From contig NZ_JACBGE010000005.1 in assembly GCF_021401345.1 (NCBI RefSeq), positions 62,001 through 126,000 on the forward strand: a DNA stretch of 64,000 nt, written 5' to 3'. Positions 52,823 to 63,495 of the stretch are shown here, one piece after another (the stretch's first letter is position 1; every line of letters starts with the position of its first letter). A program made the translations under genes and the position numbers. The stretch is from Hydrogenophaga sp. NFH-34. GTDB taxonomy: Bacteria; Pseudomonadota; Gammaproteobacteria; Burkholderiales; Burkholderiaceae_C. The notes under the pieces were generated by a model. The model worked only from the letters and a program-made list of their open reading frames with translations, was not told the origin of the DNA and searched no databases.

Positions 52823-53152
52823 ATGAACCTGACGATCAGCGGTCACCACCTGGAAGTCACGCCGGCCCTGCGCGGCTACGTCACATCCAAGCTCGAACGC
52901 ATCTCCCGGCACTTCGACCAGGTGGTCGACATCAAGGTGCTGCTGACGGTGGACAACCTCAAGGAGAAAGACCTCCGGCAAAAGGCCGAGTGCAACATCC
53001 ACGTCAAGGGCAAGGACCTGTTCGCCGAGAGTGCCCATGCCGATCTGTATGCCGCTGTGGACGAGTTGGCCGACAAGCTGGACCGCCAGGTCCTGCGCTA
53101 CAAAGACAAGGCGCAGGACCATCACCACGACACGGCCAAACGCCTGATGTGA
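52823..53152 (+). CDS. hpf: ribosome hibernation-promoting factor (short HPF/RaiA)
   Basis: 109 residues. [27 protein letters not shown] and [25 protein letters not shown] are the HPF/YfiA fold; the C-terminus ([16 protein letters not shown]) lacks the dimerisation domain of long HPF. It binds the small-subunit decoding centre to form inactive ribosomes. AAGGAGG is eight bases before the ATG. In many betaproteobacteria this gene follows rpoN; here rpoN is absent and an MFS gene precedes it. ptsN and hprK follow. Confidence 0.92.
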   Translation: MNLTISGHHLEVTPALRGYVTSKLERISRHFDQVVDIKVLLTVDNLKEKDLRQKAECNIHVKGKDLFAESAHADLYAAVDELADKLDRQVLRYKDKAQDHHHDTAKRLM

Positions 53153-53203
53153 AACCCCTGCCCTGGCGGGTGTGCTGAAGCCACCCGCATGTTGCGATGC
53201 AAC

Positions 53204-53233
53204 AAGCCGCTTGAAATGTCAAGCGGCTTTTTT
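53204..53233 (+). terminator. rho-independent terminator after hpf
   Basis: AAGCCGCTTG pairs perfectly with CAAGCGGCTT over ten bases around a six-base loop, and a T-tract follows to 53233. It separates hpf from ptsN, so those genes are at least partly independent. Confidence 0.93.
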
Positions 53234-53296
53234 GTAGGCAACGTCTAGTCAATCGGACCCAACTGGGCATAATTTGCGGTCCGAAAGGCCTCCCCG

Positions 53297-53767
53297 ATGA
53301 ACCGACTTTCTGCCATATTGCCCGCCGCGCAGGTGCTGGTCCGTGTAGATGCCACCAGCAAGAAGCGCGCTTTCGAAGAAGCGGGCCTGTTGTTTGAAAC
53401 CCTGCACGGCCTCAACCGCGCCCTCATTACCGACAGTCTGTTCGCCCGCGAGCGCCTGGGCTCCACCGGGCTGGGCCATGGCGTGGCCATTCCCCATGGC
53501 CGCATCAAGGGTTTGAAGCAGCCGCTGGCCGCGGTCTTCCAACTGGCCAACCCCATCGGCTTCGATGCCCCGGACGAACAGCCGGTGCAACTGATGATTT
53601 TCCTGCTCGTGCCCGAAGCCGCCACCCAGAAGCACCTGGAAATCCTCTCTGAAATTGCCGAGCTGCTCAGCGACAGCGGCCTGCGCGACAAGATGAAGAA
53701 TGCCGACGAAGCCCTGGCCCTGCATGGCCTGATCAACGGCTGGCAATCGGCCCACGCACCGGCGTGA
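53297..53767 (+). CDS. ptsN: PTS IIA-Ntr component (PtsN)
   Basis: 156 residues. The phosphorylation site H67 is in [10 protein letters not shown], and [26 protein letters not shown] is the typical EIIA-Ntr helix and strand pair. It takes phosphate from NPr in the nitrogen-related PTS and regulates potassium and other systems. It precedes hprK (61 bases), the standard betaproteobacterial arrangement. Confidence 0.92.
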   Translation: MNRLSAILPAAQVLVRVDATSKKRAFEEAGLLFETLHGLNRALITDSLFARERLGSTGLGHGVAIPHGRIKGLKQPLAAVFQLANPIGFDAPDEQPVQLMIFLLVPEAATQKHLEILSEIAELLSDSGLRDKMKNADEALALHGLINGWQSAHAPA

Positions 53768-53828
53768 TGAAAGCCCGCCTGCGCCTGGGCGCGGCACCCC
53801 CTCCGGCGACAGCCCACTGCAAAGCCCG

Positions 53829-54779
53829 ATGAAGGCCACGGTCGTCAGCGCCGATGTCCTCTTCGAGGACCACCGCGACACCCTCAAGTGGCAGTGGGTC
53901 GCCGGGCTTGGCGCATCCGAACGCCAGTTCGACGACGCCGCCATCAGCCAGGCCCGCTCCGGCGCCGATCTGGTGGGCTACCTGAACTACATCCATCCCT
54001 ACCGCGTGCAGGTGCTCGGCGAACGCGAGGTGGCCTACCTCAGCAGTACCAGCGAAGACGACAACCGGCGCCGCATCGCCCGCATCGTCACCCTGGAGCC
54101 ACCGGTGCTGGTGGTGGCCGACAACCAGCCTGTGCCGGAGGGCGTGCGCGCGATGTGCGAGCGCGCCCAGATCCCGATGTTCGCCACGCCCGAACCGGCG
54201 GCCTTCGTGATCGATGTCCTGCGGGCTTACCTGTCGCGCCACTTCGCCGACCGCGCCACCATGCACGGCGTGTTCATGGACATCCTCGGCATGGGTGTCA
54301 TGATCACGGGCGAATCGGGGCTGGGCAAGAGCGAGCTTGGCCTCGAACTGATCTCGCGCGGCCATGGCCTTGTGGCCGACGATGCGGTCGACCTCTACCG
54401 CATCAACCAGACCAGCATCGAAGGCCGCTGCCCCGAGCTGCTGCAGAACCTGCTGGAAGTGCGCGGAATCGGCCTGCTCGACATCAAGGCCATCTTTGGC
54501 GAGACCGCTGTGCGCCGCAAAATGCGCCTGCAGCTGATCGTGCACCTGGTGCGCAAGGAAACCATGGAGCGCGACTACGAGCGCATGCCTCACGAGCCGT
54601 TGTACCAGGACGTGCTGGGTGTGCCGGTGCGCAAGGCGGTGATCCAGGTGGTGGCCGGCCGCAACATCGCCGTGCTGGTCGAAGCGGCCGTGCGCAACAC
54701 CATCCTGCAACTGCGCGGGATCGACACCTACCAGGAATTTGTGGCGCGCCACCGCGCGGCCATGTCGCGCGAAGGCTGA
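53829..54779 (+). CDS. hprK: HPr kinase/phosphorylase
   Basis: 316 residues. P-loop [15 protein letters not shown] is at about residues 161-175; [23 protein letters not shown] is the HprK signature with the catalytic region after it, and [17 protein letters not shown] closes the C-terminal domain. It phosphorylates and dephosphorylates HPr on serine. Downstream it converges with fur with a small hairpin between. Confidence 0.93.
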   Translation: MKATVVSADVLFEDHRDTLKWQWVAGLGASERQFDDAAISQARSGADLVGYLNYIHPYRVQVLGEREVAYLSSTSEDDNRRRIARIVTLEPPVLVVADNQPVPEGVRAMCERAQIPMFATPEPAAFVIDVLRAYLSRHFADRATMHGVFMDILGMGVMITGESGLGKSELGLELISRGHGLVADDAVDLYRINQTSIEGRCPELLQNLLEVRGIGLLDIKAIFGETAVRRKMRLQLIVHLVRKETMERDYERMPHEPLYQDVLGVPVRKAVIQVVAGRNIAVLVEAAVRNTILQLRGIDTYQEFVARHRAAMSREG

Positions 54780-54789
54780 ACTTCCAACC

Positions 54790-54807
54790 GCGCTGCTGTT
54801 GCAGCGC
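54790..54807. terminator. possible bidirectional hairpin between hprK and fur
   Basis: GCGCTGC and GCAGCGC form a perfect seven-base stem around TGTT in the 40-base gap between the convergent genes. No T-tract is present on either side, so it is a weak candidate. Confidence 0.35.
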
Positions 54808-54819
54808 AGCGTGTCCGGC

Positions 54820-55260
54820 TTACCGGTTCACGGGATGACCACGGTGCGGGCAATCGCCTTTGGTGCAATGCGCATAGAGCGACAGCGCGTGCTCCTGGAG
54901 CGCGAAGCCGCGGGCCTTGGCCACCATCTGCTGGCGCTTTTCGATCTCCGGATCAAAAAACTCCTCCACCCGGCCGCAGTCCAGGCACACCAGGTGGTCA
55001 TGGTGCTGCCCTTCATTGAGTTCGTAGACCGCCTTGCCCGATTCGAAGTTGCTGCGAATCAGCAGGCCGGCTTGCTCGAACTGCATGAGCACCCGGTACA
55101 CCGTGGCCAGCCCGATGTCCGAGTGGTCCTCCAGCAGGACGCGAAAGACGTCTTCGGCGGTCATGTGGCGCTGCCGGGCCGTCTGGAAGATCTCCAGGAT
55201 CTTCAGGCGGGGCAAGGTGGCCTTGAGGCCCGTGCTCTTGAGTTCTTCGATGTTCGACAT
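54820..55260 (-). CDS. fur: ferric uptake regulator Fur
   Basis: 146 residues. Winged helix [32 protein letters not shown] then [15 protein letters not shown], the metal site [18 protein letters not shown], and C-terminal [12 protein letters not shown] with paired cysteines. It represses iron uptake genes in the presence of Fe(II). The gene is divergent from bamE, the usual betaproteobacterial arrangement. Confidence 0.94.
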   Translation of the reverse strand: MSNIEELKSTGLKATLPRLKILEIFQTARQRHMTAEDVFRVLLEDHSDIGLATVYRVLMQFEQAGLLIRSNFESGKAVYELNEGQHHDHLVCLDCGRVEEFFDPEIEKRQQMVAKARGFALQEHALSLYAHCTKGDCPHRGHPVNR

Positions 55261-55344
55261 GGATATGGCTCGGCGCGGGGGACGGCTGCAAAACACCGGC
55301 GGTAGAAGGGAAAAACCCATCGGAGCGCCACGGCACCCCCCGGC

Positions 55345-55350
55345 TACAAT
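55345..55350 (+). promoter_or_regulatory. candidate -10 element for bamE
   Basis: TACAAT lies in the 191-base divergent gap between fur and bamE, about 100 bases before the bamE start. No convincing -35 element lies 17 bases upstream, so it is a weak call. Confidence 0.3.
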
Positions 55351-55451
55351 GGCCCGATGATATCGCCCTTGCCCGCCCCATGGCAGATACCCTTGGCGCG
55401 GCGGGTCAGCGGCAAGTCGACCCCGATGGCCTCGATGGATCTGTCCTGCCC

Positions 55452-56006
55452 ATGCTGCTACGTCTTCTGACACCCCGTTCCCCGCTTCTGCTGGCCGCCG
55501 TCGCGGCGGGCCTGCTGAGCGCCTGTTCCAGCACCCCTTCCAGCCTGGGCAGCTCGCTCGCCCCCTACAAGATCGAGATCGTCCAGGGCAACGTGGTCAC
55601 GCGCGAGCAGTCCCAGATGCTGCGCGCGGGCATGACCCGCACGCAGGTCGCTGAAATCCTCGGCACCCCGCTGCTGGCCAGCGTCTTCCACGGCAACCGC
55701 TGGGACTACGTGTTCACGCTTCAGCGCCAAGGCCAGAAGGTGCTGCAGCGGCGCTTCACCGTGTTCTTCGACAACGACCTCGTCGCCCGCTTCGAAGGCG
55801 ACGAACTGCCCAGCGAGATCGAATTCGTGGCCTCGATCGACAACCGCCGCAAGATTGACAAGCCGCCAGCGCTGGAGGCCACGCCCGAACAGCTCAAGTC
55901 GTTCCGCGAGCGCAACCCGCAAGCCACCCCGGAAGCCGACACGGCGCCAGCCGGTGCGCCGGCCGGTGCCACCTACCCGCCCCTCGAAGCCGGAGCCACC
56001 CGATGA
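55452..56006 (+). CDS. bamE: outer-membrane assembly lipoprotein BamE
   Basis: 184 residues. Signal with lipobox LLSAC (C25), then the BamE core [37 protein letters not shown] and [16 protein letters not shown]. The C-terminal 50 residues are a proline/alanine-rich tail. BamE is a subunit of the BAM complex that inserts outer-membrane proteins. ATGA overlap couples it to dapB. The ATG giving [11 protein letters not shown] was preferred; an open frame runs 72 bases further upstream. Confidence 0.93.
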   Translation: MLLRLLTPRSPLLLAAVAAGLLSACSSTPSSLGSSLAPYKIEIVQGNVVTREQSQMLRAGMTRTQVAEILGTPLLASVFHGNRWDYVFTLQRQGQKVLQRRFTVFFDNDLVARFEGDELPSEIEFVASIDNRRKIDKPPALEATPEQLKSFRERNPQATPEADTAPAGAPAGATYPPLEAGATR

Positions 56007-56824
56007 GCGCAGCCGACTTCCAGCCCCTGCGCGTGTGTGTCGCCGGGGCCAGCGGCCGCATGGGCCAGATGCTCGTCGATGCAATACGCGCCAGCGGCGA
56101 CTGCCAGCTCAGCGGCGCGCTCGACATCCCCGCCAGCCCCGCCATCGGCCAGGACGCAGGCGCCTTCGGCGGCCAGCCCACGGGCGTGGCCATCACCGCC
56201 GATCTGGCCGCCGGCCTGGCCGGCAGCCGCTTCCTGATCGATTTCACCCGCCCCGAAGGCACCCTGGCCCACCTGCGCGAATGCGTGAAGCAAGGGGTCA
56301 ACCTGGTGATCGGCACCACCGGCTTCAGCGACGCCCAGAAAGCCGAGATCGCCGAAGCGTCGAAGTCCATCGCCATCGTCATGGCCCCCAACATGAGCGT
56401 CGGCGTGAACGTCACCCTCAAGCTGCTGGACATGGCAGCGCGGGCCATGTCCACCGGGTACGACATCGAGATCATCGAAGCCCACCACCGTCACAAGATC
56501 GACGCGCCCAGCGGCACGGCGCTCAAGATGGGAGAGGTCATCGCCCAGGCCATGGGCCGCGACCTCAAGGATTGCGCCGTCTACGCCCGCGAGGGTGTGA
56601 CCGGCGAGCGCGACCCGTCCTCCATCGGGTTCGCGACCATCCGCGGCGGCGACATCGTGGGCGACCACACTGTCCTGTTCGCGGGCACCGGCGAACGCAT
56701 CGAAATTTCCCACAAATCGAGCAACCGCGCCGGCTACGCCCAGGGCAGTCTGCGCGCCGTGCGCTTCCTGGCCGACAAGACCAGCGGGCTGTACGACATG
56801 TTCGACGTGCTGGGCCTGCGCTGA
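56003..56824 (+). CDS. dapB: 4-hydroxy-tetrahydrodipicolinate reductase
   Basis: 273 residues. Nucleotide site [18 protein letters not shown] at the start; [29 protein letters not shown]; the signature [19 protein letters not shown] with catalytic histidine/lysine. It makes tetrahydrodipicolinate for lysine and peptidoglycan precursors. It overlaps bamE by four bases and is followed seven bases later by exbB. Confidence 0.95.
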   Translation: MSAADFQPLRVCVAGASGRMGQMLVDAIRASGDCQLSGALDIPASPAIGQDAGAFGGQPTGVAITADLAAGLAGSRFLIDFTRPEGTLAHLRECVKQGVNLVIGTTGFSDAQKAEIAEASKSIAIVMAPNMSVGVNVTLKLLDMAARAMSTGYDIEIIEAHHRHKIDAPSGTALKMGEVIAQAMGRDLKDCAVYAREGVTGERDPSSIGFATIRGGDIVGDHTVLFAGTGERIEISHKSSNRAGYAQGSLRAVRFLADKTSGLYDMFDVLGLR

Positions 56825-56831
56825 CCCCACC

Positions 56832-57500
56832 ATGGCCACCAACGCCGTCTGGCACACCATCCTCCAGGGCGACTGGGTCAGCCGGCTGGTGGCCGCGCTG
56901 TTGCTCGGCATGTCGGTCAGCAGCTGGGTCGTCATTCTCTGGAAGGGCTGGCTGCTGCGCCGTGCCACGCGCGATGTGCGCACCGCCGCGGCCGCCTTCT
57001 GGCAGGCCGCCAGCGTCGCCGAAGCGGGACAGCGCATGGCCACTTTCGATCCACACCGCTGGCTGACCCCGTTGGTCGCCGCCGCGCAGGCGCTCGACCA
57101 GGCGCCCGCCCAGTCGCTGGCCGCAGCGGGCGACCGGGCCCACCAGTACACCCGCGTGCTGCGCGACGCCCTGCACGGCGTGCTGCGCCGGCTGCAGTTC
57201 GGCCAGGTGCTGCTGGCCACCGTGGGCGCCACCGCCCCGTTTGTCGGCCTGCTCGGCACGGTCTGGGGCATCTTCAATGCCCTCACCAGCATCGGCCTGG
57301 AAGGCCAGTTCAGCATCGAACAGGTGTCGGGGCCGGTGGGTGAAGCGCTGGTCATGACCGCGGCCGGTCTCGCGGTCGCCATTCCGGCCGTGCTGGCCTA
57401 CAACGTGTTCGGGCGCCAGATCGGCCACATCGAAGCCGACCTCGAAGGGTTTGCCTTCGACCTGCGCGAACTGCTCACTCACCAAGGTGGTGATCTGTGA
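56832..57500 (+). CDS. exbB: ExbB/TolQ-family proton channel subunit
   Basis: 222 residues. Three helices at about 15-36, 118-145 and 165-190, with LATVGATAPFVGLLGTVWGIFNAL and GPVGEALVMTAAGLAVAIPAVLAYN, the paired ExbB/TolQ/MotA signature. It forms the proton channel of the TonB system with ExbD and energises outer-membrane uptake. A 109-base gap containing a repeat separates it from exbD. No tonB is in the window. Confidence 0.9.
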   Translation: MATNAVWHTILQGDWVSRLVAALLLGMSVSSWVVILWKGWLLRRATRDVRTAAAAFWQAASVAEAGQRMATFDPHRWLTPLVAAAQALDQAPAQSLAAAGDRAHQYTRVLRDALHGVLRRLQFGQVLLATVGATAPFVGLLGTVWGIFNALTSIGLEGQFSIEQVSGPVGEALVMTAAGLAVAIPAVLAYNVFGRQIGHIEADLEGFAFDLRELLTHQGGDL

Positions 57501-57504
57501 ACCT

Positions 57505-57606
57505 GGCCAGACCCCAGGTGCAGGCCATGGATGCTGAGCGGGGTCGCCCCAAGCCGGATCTGCGCTCCCCTGAACAGCCCCTCGCGCAGCGGCGACGCCT
57601 GGAAGT
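57505..57606. repeat. dispersed repeat separating exbB and exbD
   Basis: GGGTCGCCCCAAGCCGGATC and CTCGCGCAGCGGCGACGCCT occur in the same order as the blocks at 15262-15340. It spans the 109-base gap between exbB and exbD, which are usually contiguous. No coding potential was seen. Confidence 0.5.
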
Positions 57607-57609
57607 CGC

Positions 57610-58077
57610 ATGAGCTTCGGCCGGCTCGAAAAGGCTTCGGGCAACCCGCCCATGAGCGACATCAACGTCACCCCGCTGGTGGACGTGATGCTGGTGCTGC
57701 TGGTGATCTTCATCATCACCGCCCCGCTGATGGCCTCACGCCTGAAGCTGGACCTGCCCAAGGCGCCAACCCCTGACGCCAGCGCATCGGCCCAGCAGCC
57801 CGACGCCGTGACCCTGGCCATCGACGCCAGCGGGCAGTGGCACTGGCAAGACGAAGCGGTCACCGAAGACGAAGCGCGCCGCCGCCTGCAACAGGCCGCT
57901 GCCCGCAACGCCGACACCGAAGTCCAGGTGCGCGCCGACACCACCGTGCCCTATGGCCAGATCGTGCGCCTCATCGCCATGGCCCAGCAGGCCGGGCTGG
58001 CCCGGGTCGGCTTCGTCACCGACGCGGCCACGGCCCGCGAGCTGCAACTGGAAGGGGCGGCCACCGCCCCCCGCTGA
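57610..58077 (+). CDS. exbD: ExbD/TolR-family protein
   Basis: 155 residues. One membrane helix near residue 25-45 with DINVTPLVDVMLVLLVIFII, the essential aspartate of ExbD in LVDVMLV, and a periplasmic C-terminal domain (VTLAIDASGQWHWQDEAV). It pairs with ExbB. The start giving MSFGRLEKASG follows the repeat. leuS follows 110 bases later. Confidence 0.9.
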   Translation: MSFGRLEKASGNPPMSDINVTPLVDVMLVLLVIFIITAPLMASRLKLDLPKAPTPDASASAQQPDAVTLAIDASGQWHWQDEAVTEDEARRRLQQAAARNADTEVQVRADTTVPYGQIVRLIAMAQQAGLARVGFVTDAATARELQLEGAATAPR

Positions 58078-58187
58078 GCGCCTAAAATTCCCCGGTTTGC
58101 GTCCACCCGCTGTGCCATCGGCCCGGGTGGGCCCGATGTGCACCCGAGCAACCTTTGGCCCCGTGGGCGGCAGGCGCCCACCTCTCC

Positions 58188-60878
58188 ATGCAAGACAAAT
58201 ACCTCCACCAAGCCGTCGAACAAGCCGCCCATGCCCACTGGAGCGCCACCGACGCCTACCGCGTGACCGAAGATGCGGGCAAGAAGAAGTTCTACGCCTG
58301 CTCCATGCTGCCGTATCCCAGCGGCAAGCTGCACATGGGCCATGTGCGCAACTACACCATCAACGACATGCTCACGCGCCAGTTGCGCATGAACGGCTAC
58401 AACGTGCTCATGCCCATGGGCTGGGACGCCTTCGGCCTGCCGGCCGAAAATGCGGCACTCAAGAACAAGGTGCCGCCAGCGCAGTGGACCTACTCCAACA
58501 TCGCCTACATGAAGCAGCAGATGCAGGCGATGGGGCTGGCCATCGACTGGTCGCGCGAAGTCGCCACCTGCTCGCCCGAGTACTACCGCTGGAACCAGTG
58601 GCTATTCCTGAAGATGCTGGAAAAGGGCATCGCCTACCGCAAGACCCAGGTCGTCAACTGGGACCCGGTGGACCAGACCGTGCTGGCCAACGAACAGGTG
58701 ATCGACGGGCGCGGCTGGCGCACCGGTGCGCTGGTGGAAAAGCGCGAGATCCCGGGCTATTACCTGAACATCACGGCCTATGCCAATGAACTGCTCGACC
58801 ACGTGCAGATGGGCAACCCCAAAGCGACGCTCAACGGCTGGCCCGACAAGGTCCGGCTGATGCAGGAAAACTGGATCGGCAAGAGCGAGGGCGTGCGCTT
58901 TGCGTTCACCCATGACATCCAGGGGTCTGACGGCGCGCTGATCGGCGACGGCCGCATGTATGTGTTCACCACGCGTGCCGACACCATCATGGGCGTGACC
59001 TTCTGCGCTGTGGCGCCGGAGCACCCGCTGGCGCTGCACGCGGCCGCGACCAACGCCACGCTGGCGGCCTTCATCGAAGAGTGCAAGAAGGGCGGCACGA
59101 CCGAAGCCGAGCTGGCCACGCAGGAAAAGCTGGGCATGCCCACCGGCCTGTTCGTCACACATCCGCTGACGGGTGCGCAGGTCGAGGTCTGGGTCGGCAA
59201 CTACGTGCTGATGAGCTACGGCGACGGCGCCGTGATGGGCGTGCCCGCGCACGACGAGCGCGACTTCGCGTTCGCACTCAAGTACCAGTTGCCGATCAAG
59301 CAGGTCGTGGCGGTCGAAGGCGAGACCTTCTCCACCGACGCCTGGGCGGAGTGGTACGGCGACAAGCAGAAATGCGTGTGCGTGAACTCCGGCGAACTCG
59401 ACGGCCTGGGCCACAAGGCCGCGGTCAACAAGGTCGCCGAGCTGCTGGCCGCCAAGGGCCTGGGCGAGAAGAAGACCACCTTCCGCCTGCGCGACTGGGG
59501 CGTCAGCCGCCAGCGCTACTGGGGCACGCCGATTCCCATCATCCACTGCGAAGCCTGCGGCCCGGTGCCGGTGCCCGAGAAGGACCTGCCGGTGCGCCTG
59601 CCCGAAGACCTGGTGCCGGACGGCAGCGGCAACCCGCTGAACAAGTGCGAAGCCTTCCTGGCCGTGGCCTGCCCGTGCTGCGGCAAGCCGGCCCGTCGCG
59701 AGACCGACACCATGGACACCTTCGTGGATTCGTCCTGGTACTTCATGCGCTATTGCGACCCGAGCAACCCCGAGAAGATGGTCGCCGACGGCGCCGACTA
59801 CTGGATGCCGATGGACCAGTACATCGGCGGCATCGAACACGCCATCCTGCACCTGCTGTACGCGCGCTTCTGGACCAAGGTGATGCGCGACCTGGGGCTG
59901 GTCAAGGTCGACGAGCCCTTCACCAAACTGCTGACGCAGGGCATGGTGCTCAACCACATCTACTCGCGCCGCACCGAGAAGGGTGGCAAAGAGTATTTCT
60001 GGCCGCACGACGTGGAGCATGTGCTCGACGAAGGCGGCAAGATTGTCGGCGCGAAGCTCAAGAACGCGGTGGGCGATCTGCCGGTGGGCACGGCCATCGA
60101 CTACGAGGGCGTGGGCACCATGTCCAAGTCCAAGAACAACGGTGTCGACCCGCAGGACCTGATCGAAAAGTACGGCGCCGACACCGCGCGCCTGTACACC
60201 ATGTTCACCGCCCCGCCCGAAGCCACGCTGGAGTGGAACGACGCGGCGGTGGAGGGCAGCTACCGCTTCCTGCGCCGGGTCTGGAACCTGGGCGTGAAGC
60301 TGTCCCAGACCGATTGGGCGGGCGCGGTGGCGGCGGCCCACGGGGCTGCGAGCCTGGACGACATCAGCTTCGGCAAGGCCGCCAAGGCCCTGCGCCTGGA
60401 AATCCATACCGTGCTCAAGCAGGTGGATTACGACTACCAGCGCATGCAATACAACACCGTGGTGTCGGGCACCATGAAAATGCTCAACGCGCTGGAGGAC
60501 TTCAAGCAGTTCGACGACGCGGGCGCCCAGGTGGCGGTGATCGAAGGCTTCGGCATCCTGCTGCGCGCGCTCTACCCGGCCACGCCGCACATCACCCACA
60601 CGCTCTGGAGCGAGCTGGGCTACGCCGGCGCCCTGGGCGGCCTGCTCGACGCGCCCTGGCCGCAGGTGGACCCGGCGGCCCTGACGCAGGACGAGATCGA
60701 GCTCGTGCTCCAGGTCAACGGCAAGCTGCGAGGCAGCGTGACCGTGCCCGCCAGTGCCGACAAGGCCGCCATCGAAGCGGCGGCCCTGGCCAGCGAAGCG
60801 TTCGCCAAAGCCGCCAACGGCGCCCCGCCCAAGAAGGTGGTGGTGGTCCCGGGGCGCCTGGTCAACGTCGTGGTGTAA
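58188..60878 (+). CDS. leuS: leucyl-tRNA synthetase
   Basis: 896 residues, normal size. The HIGH-type motif is HMGH at residues 49-52 ([12 protein letters not shown]), preceded by the PYPSG region; the KMSKS-type motif is MSKSK at 645-649 ([10 protein letters not shown]). The editing domain lies between about 220 and 420 and the anticodon-binding domain follows the KMSKS loop. It charges tRNA-Leu. The ATG giving [12 protein letters not shown] starts 110 bases after exbD. Confidence 0.96.
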   Translation: MQDKYLHQAVEQAAHAHWSATDAYRVTEDAGKKKFYACSMLPYPSGKLHMGHVRNYTINDMLTRQLRMNGYNVLMPMGWDAFGLPAENAALKNKVPPAQWTYSNIAYMKQQMQAMGLAIDWSREVATCSPEYYRWNQWLFLKMLEKGIAYRKTQVVNWDPVDQTVLANEQVIDGRGWRTGALVEKREIPGYYLNITAYANELLDHVQMGNPKATLNGWPDKVRLMQENWIGKSEGVRFAFTHDIQGSDGALIGDGRMYVFTTRADTIMGVTFCAVAPEHPLALHAAATNATLAAFIEECKKGGTTEAELATQEKLGMPTGLFVTHPLTGAQVEVWVGNYVLMSYGDGAVMGVPAHDERDFAFALKYQLPIKQVVAVEGETFSTDAWAEWYGDKQKCVCVNSGELDGLGHKAAVNKVAELLAAKGLGEKKTTFRLRDWGVSRQRYWGTPIPIIHCEACGPVPVPEKDLPVRLPEDLVPDGSGNPLNKCEAFLAVACPCCGKPARRETDTMDTFVDSSWYFMRYCDPSNPEKMVADGADYWMPMDQYIGGIEHAILHLLYARFWTKVMRDLGLVKVDEPFTKLLTQGMVLNHIYSRRTEKGGKEYFWPHDVEHVLDEGGKIVGAKLKNAVGDLPVGTAIDYEGVGTMSKSKNNGVDPQDLIEKYGADTARLYTMFTAPPEATLEWNDAAVEGSYRFLRRVWNLGVKLSQTDWAGAVAAAHGAASLDDISFGKAAKALRLEIHTVLKQVDYDYQRMQYNTVVSGTMKMLNALEDFKQFDDAGAQVAVIEGFGILLRALYPATPHITHTLWSELGYAGALGGLLDAPWPQVDPAALTQDEIELVLQVNGKLRGSVTVPASADKAAIEAAALASEAFAKAANGAPPKKVVVVPGRLVNVVV

Positions 60879-60899
60879 GGTTCAGCTTTCGAGGTCCCG

Positions 60900-61457
60900 A
60901 TGAAACATCCGCAGCACGCCATCCCGCCGACCATGACCCATTCCACCCTGCCCTCTTCCGACCGCCGACGCTGGCTGGGCGGATCGGCCGCCCTGCTGGC
61001 GGCTGGCGTGCTGTCCGGCTGCGGCTTTGCGCTGCGGCAGGCGCCGAAGTTCTCCTTCAGCGCCATCAACATCATGGGCCTGACCAACACCAATATCTCG
61101 CGCGCCATCCAGCGCAACCTGAATGCGGCGGGTGTGCAGGTGCAGCGCGGCGGCGGCCCCTTGCCGGTGCAGGCCGTGATGACCATCGAAGCCGACTACC
61201 GCGAACGGGTGGTCACCGGGCAAAGCAGCGGGGGTCTGGTCACCGAACTGCAGTTGCGCACCCGCTTCCGCTACAACATCACCGCCCCGAACGGCCGCAT
61301 CCTGCAGGAAAGCAGCGAGCTGCTGATCGAGCGGGACATCACCTTCAGCGAAACCGCAGCCATCGCCAAGGCCGCTGAAGAGCAGATGCTGTTCCAGGAC
61401 ATGGAGTCCGACATCACGCAGCAGGTGCTGCGCCGCCTGGCCGCCGTTCACATCTGA
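60900..61457 (+). CDS. lptE: LPS-assembly lipoprotein LptE
   Basis: 185 residues. Twin-arginine-like start (RRRWLGGSAALLAAG) leads to a lipobox LSGC (C41); then FALRQAPKFSFSAINIMG and a soluble alpha-beta domain. LptE plugs LptD in the outer membrane for lipopolysaccharide insertion. Lies between leuS and holA as in most proteobacteria. An ATG 33 bases downstream (MTHSTLPSS) is an alternative start. Confidence 0.92.
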   Translation: MKHPQHAIPPTMTHSTLPSSDRRRWLGGSAALLAAGVLSGCGFALRQAPKFSFSAINIMGLTNTNISRAIQRNLNAAGVQVQRGGGPLPVQAVMTIEADYRERVVTGQSSGGLVTELQLRTRFRYNITAPNGRILQESSELLIERDITFSETAAIAKAAEEQMLFQDMESDITQQVLRRLAAVHI

Positions 61458-61461
61458 CCGC

Positions 61462-62514
61462 ATGCAGTTGGCCGCCGCCCAGTTGCAGGCCCACCTGGAA
61501 CAGGGGCTGCGCAACCTCTACACACTGCACGGCGACGAAGCGCTGCTGGTCCAGGAGGCGGGCGACGCGATCCGCCAGGTGGCTCGCGCCCAGGGCCACA
61601 CCGAACGCACGGTGCACACCGTGGCGGGCGCGCATTTCGACTGGAGCGCGGTGCTGGCCAGCGGAGGGTCGCTCAGCCTGTTTGCCGACAAACAGATCGT
61701 CGAAGTGCGCATCCCCTCCGGCAAGCCGGGCAAGGACGGTTCGGCCGCGCTGCAGCAGATCGCCGAAAGCGCACCCGGTAACGACAGCACACTCACCCTG
61801 GTGATCCTGCCCCGGCTCGACGGCATGGCCCAGAAAAGCGCCTGGTTCGGCGCCCTGGATGGCCACGGCGTCACGCTGCGCCTGGACCCGGTGGAACGCC
61901 AGGGCCTGCCCGCCTGGATCGCCCAGCGCCTGCAACGCCAAGGCCAGCGCGTGCAGGCCGGCGAGGCGGGCCAGCGCACGCTGCAGTTCTTCGCCGACCG
62001 GGTGGAAGGCAACCTGCTGGCCGCGCACCAGGAGATCCAGAAACTGGGCCTGCTCTACCCGGCGGGCGAACTGGGCTTCGAACAGGTGGAGGCCGCCGTG
62101 CTGAACGTGGCGCGCTACACCCCCTTCAAGCTGGCCGAAGCCGTGCTCGGTGGGCAACTGGCGCGCGCGCAGCGCATGCTCGACGGGCTGCAGGCGGAGG
62201 GCGAAGCGCCCGTGCTGGTGCACTTCGCGCTGGCCGAAGACATTCGCACCCTGCACCGCCTGCGCACGGCGGTGGACGCCGGGCGCCCCCTGCCCATGGC
62301 GCTGCGTGAAAGCCGCGTCTGGGGCGTACGCGAAAAGCTCATGGAGCGCGTGCTGCCGCTGCTGGGCGCCCACACGCTGGGCAAGTGGCTCGACGACGCC
62401 CACACCGTGGACGGTATCGTCAAGGGCCTCAAGGCCGACGGCTGGCCGATCGACCCCTGGCAGGCCCTGCAGCAGATGGCCATGCGCGTGGCGCGGGCCT
62501 GCGCGCCACGCTGA
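61462..62514 (+). CDS. holA: DNA polymerase III subunit delta
   Basis: 350 residues. YTLHGDEALLVQEAGDAIRQVARAQG opens the AAA+-like domain of HolA; FADKQIVEVRIPSGKPGKDG and a C-terminal helical collar with TPFKLAEAVLGGQLARAQRMLDGL follow. It opens the sliding clamp as part of the clamp loader. It is cotranscribed with lptE (4 bases apart). Tail to tail with the AraC gene, 18 bases apart. Confidence 0.95.
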   Translation: MQLAAAQLQAHLEQGLRNLYTLHGDEALLVQEAGDAIRQVARAQGHTERTVHTVAGAHFDWSAVLASGGSLSLFADKQIVEVRIPSGKPGKDGSAALQQIAESAPGNDSTLTLVILPRLDGMAQKSAWFGALDGHGVTLRLDPVERQGLPAWIAQRLQRQGQRVQAGEAGQRTLQFFADRVEGNLLAAHQEIQKLGLLYPAGELGFEQVEAAVLNVARYTPFKLAEAVLGGQLARAQRMLDGLQAEGEAPVLVHFALAEDIRTLHRLRTAVDAGRPLPMALRESRVWGVREKLMERVLPLLGAHTLGKWLDDAHTVDGIVKGLKADGWPIDPWQALQQMAMRVARACAPR

Positions 62515-62532
62515 TCCGCCGCTGCAGCGCCC

Positions 62533-63495
62533 TCACACGCCCGAGCGCCACGCAGCTTGCCGGAACTCGCTGGGCGCCATGCCGGTGTGCTCGCGGAACG
62601 CGCGGCTGAAATGCGCGCCGTTGTTGAAGCCCCAGGAAAAGGCGATGTCGGTGATGGTGCGCCCGGCCATCGCCGGGTTCTTGAGGTCGCGCATGCAGGC
62701 CTGCAGGCGCCGGCGCAGGATGTGGTTGGCCAGGGTGTCGTCTTCTTCGCTGAAGGCCTTGTGCAGGTGGCGTTTGCTGCAGTTGAGCGCCAGGGCCATG
62801 CCCTCGATGGACAGGCCCGGGTCGCGCAGGTGCTGACCGATGTGGTCGCGAATGCGGTCGCGCAGCGCCTCCATCTGTGTGGCGCTGCTGGCCTTGCCCG
62901 CCAGCTCCTGCAGCGACAGCCGCACCAGCTCCATGACCATCTCGCCCGCCCCGCAGGCCGAGGCCTCGCTCATGCTGGGCAGTTCCTGCCAGGTGCTGCG
63001 CATGGCTTCCAGCGCCACGCGGGAGATGCCGCTGGCGCCCCCCACGTGCCGCGCCATCAGCGGCTCCAGCCGCAGGCCGCGCTCGGTCAATTGTTCCCGA
63101 GGCAGCATCACGATGAGGTGCTCCACCCGCTCGGGGTTGCCGATCTCGTAGCTGCCGGTGGTGTCGTAGATGGCCCAGCCACCGGGCCGCACAAAGGCCT
63201 GGCGGCCGTGCTGCTCCACCGCCGCGCTGCCCTGCCAGGGCGCCACGATCTTGAGGTAGCTGGTGTCGCTGGAGCGCGCCAGCCGCTGGCTGCGCAGCAC
63301 GCGGTGGCGGTTGGCTTCGAGTTTGGTGAACACCACCTGGCCGGCGTGCGAAGCCGCTATGTGACCGTCGAACAGGGTGTCGCCGTACAGGTCGGACTCC
63401 AGCCCACCGAAATGGCTCCAGACCCAGTCGCGCCAGACCGCCGCACGTTCGGCCGGCGCGGCGACATCGGTGGACATGAGGTGGGTGGCGGTCAT
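62533..63495 (-). CDS. AraC-family transcriptional regulator
   Basis: 320 residues. The N-terminal domain (about 1-190) resembles the AraC_binding_2 type found in FeaR and CbdA-like regulators (SYLKIVAPWQGSAAVEQHGR). The C-terminal double helix-turn-helix reads LSIEGMALALNCSKRHLHKAFSE and RTITDIAFSWGFNNGAHFSRAFREHTGMAPSEFR. It is divergent from an ABC substrate-binding gene, so it may activate that operon. Start between 63477 and 63507 is uncertain; I chose MTATHLMSTD. Confidence 0.87.
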   Translation of the reverse strand: MTATHLMSTDVAAPAERAAVWRDWVWSHFGGLESDLYGDTLFDGHIAASHAGQVVFTKLEANRHRVLRSQRLARSSDTSYLKIVAPWQGSAAVEQHGRQAFVRPGGWAIYDTTGSYEIGNPERVEHLIVMLPREQLTERGLRLEPLMARHVGGASGISRVALEAMRSTWQELPSMSEASACGAGEMVMELVRLSLQELAGKASSATQMEALRDRIRDHIGQHLRDPGLSIEGMALALNCSKRHLHKAFSEEDDTLANHILRRRLQACMRDLKNPAMAGRTITDIAFSWGFNNGAHFSRAFREHTGMAPSEFRQAAWRSGV

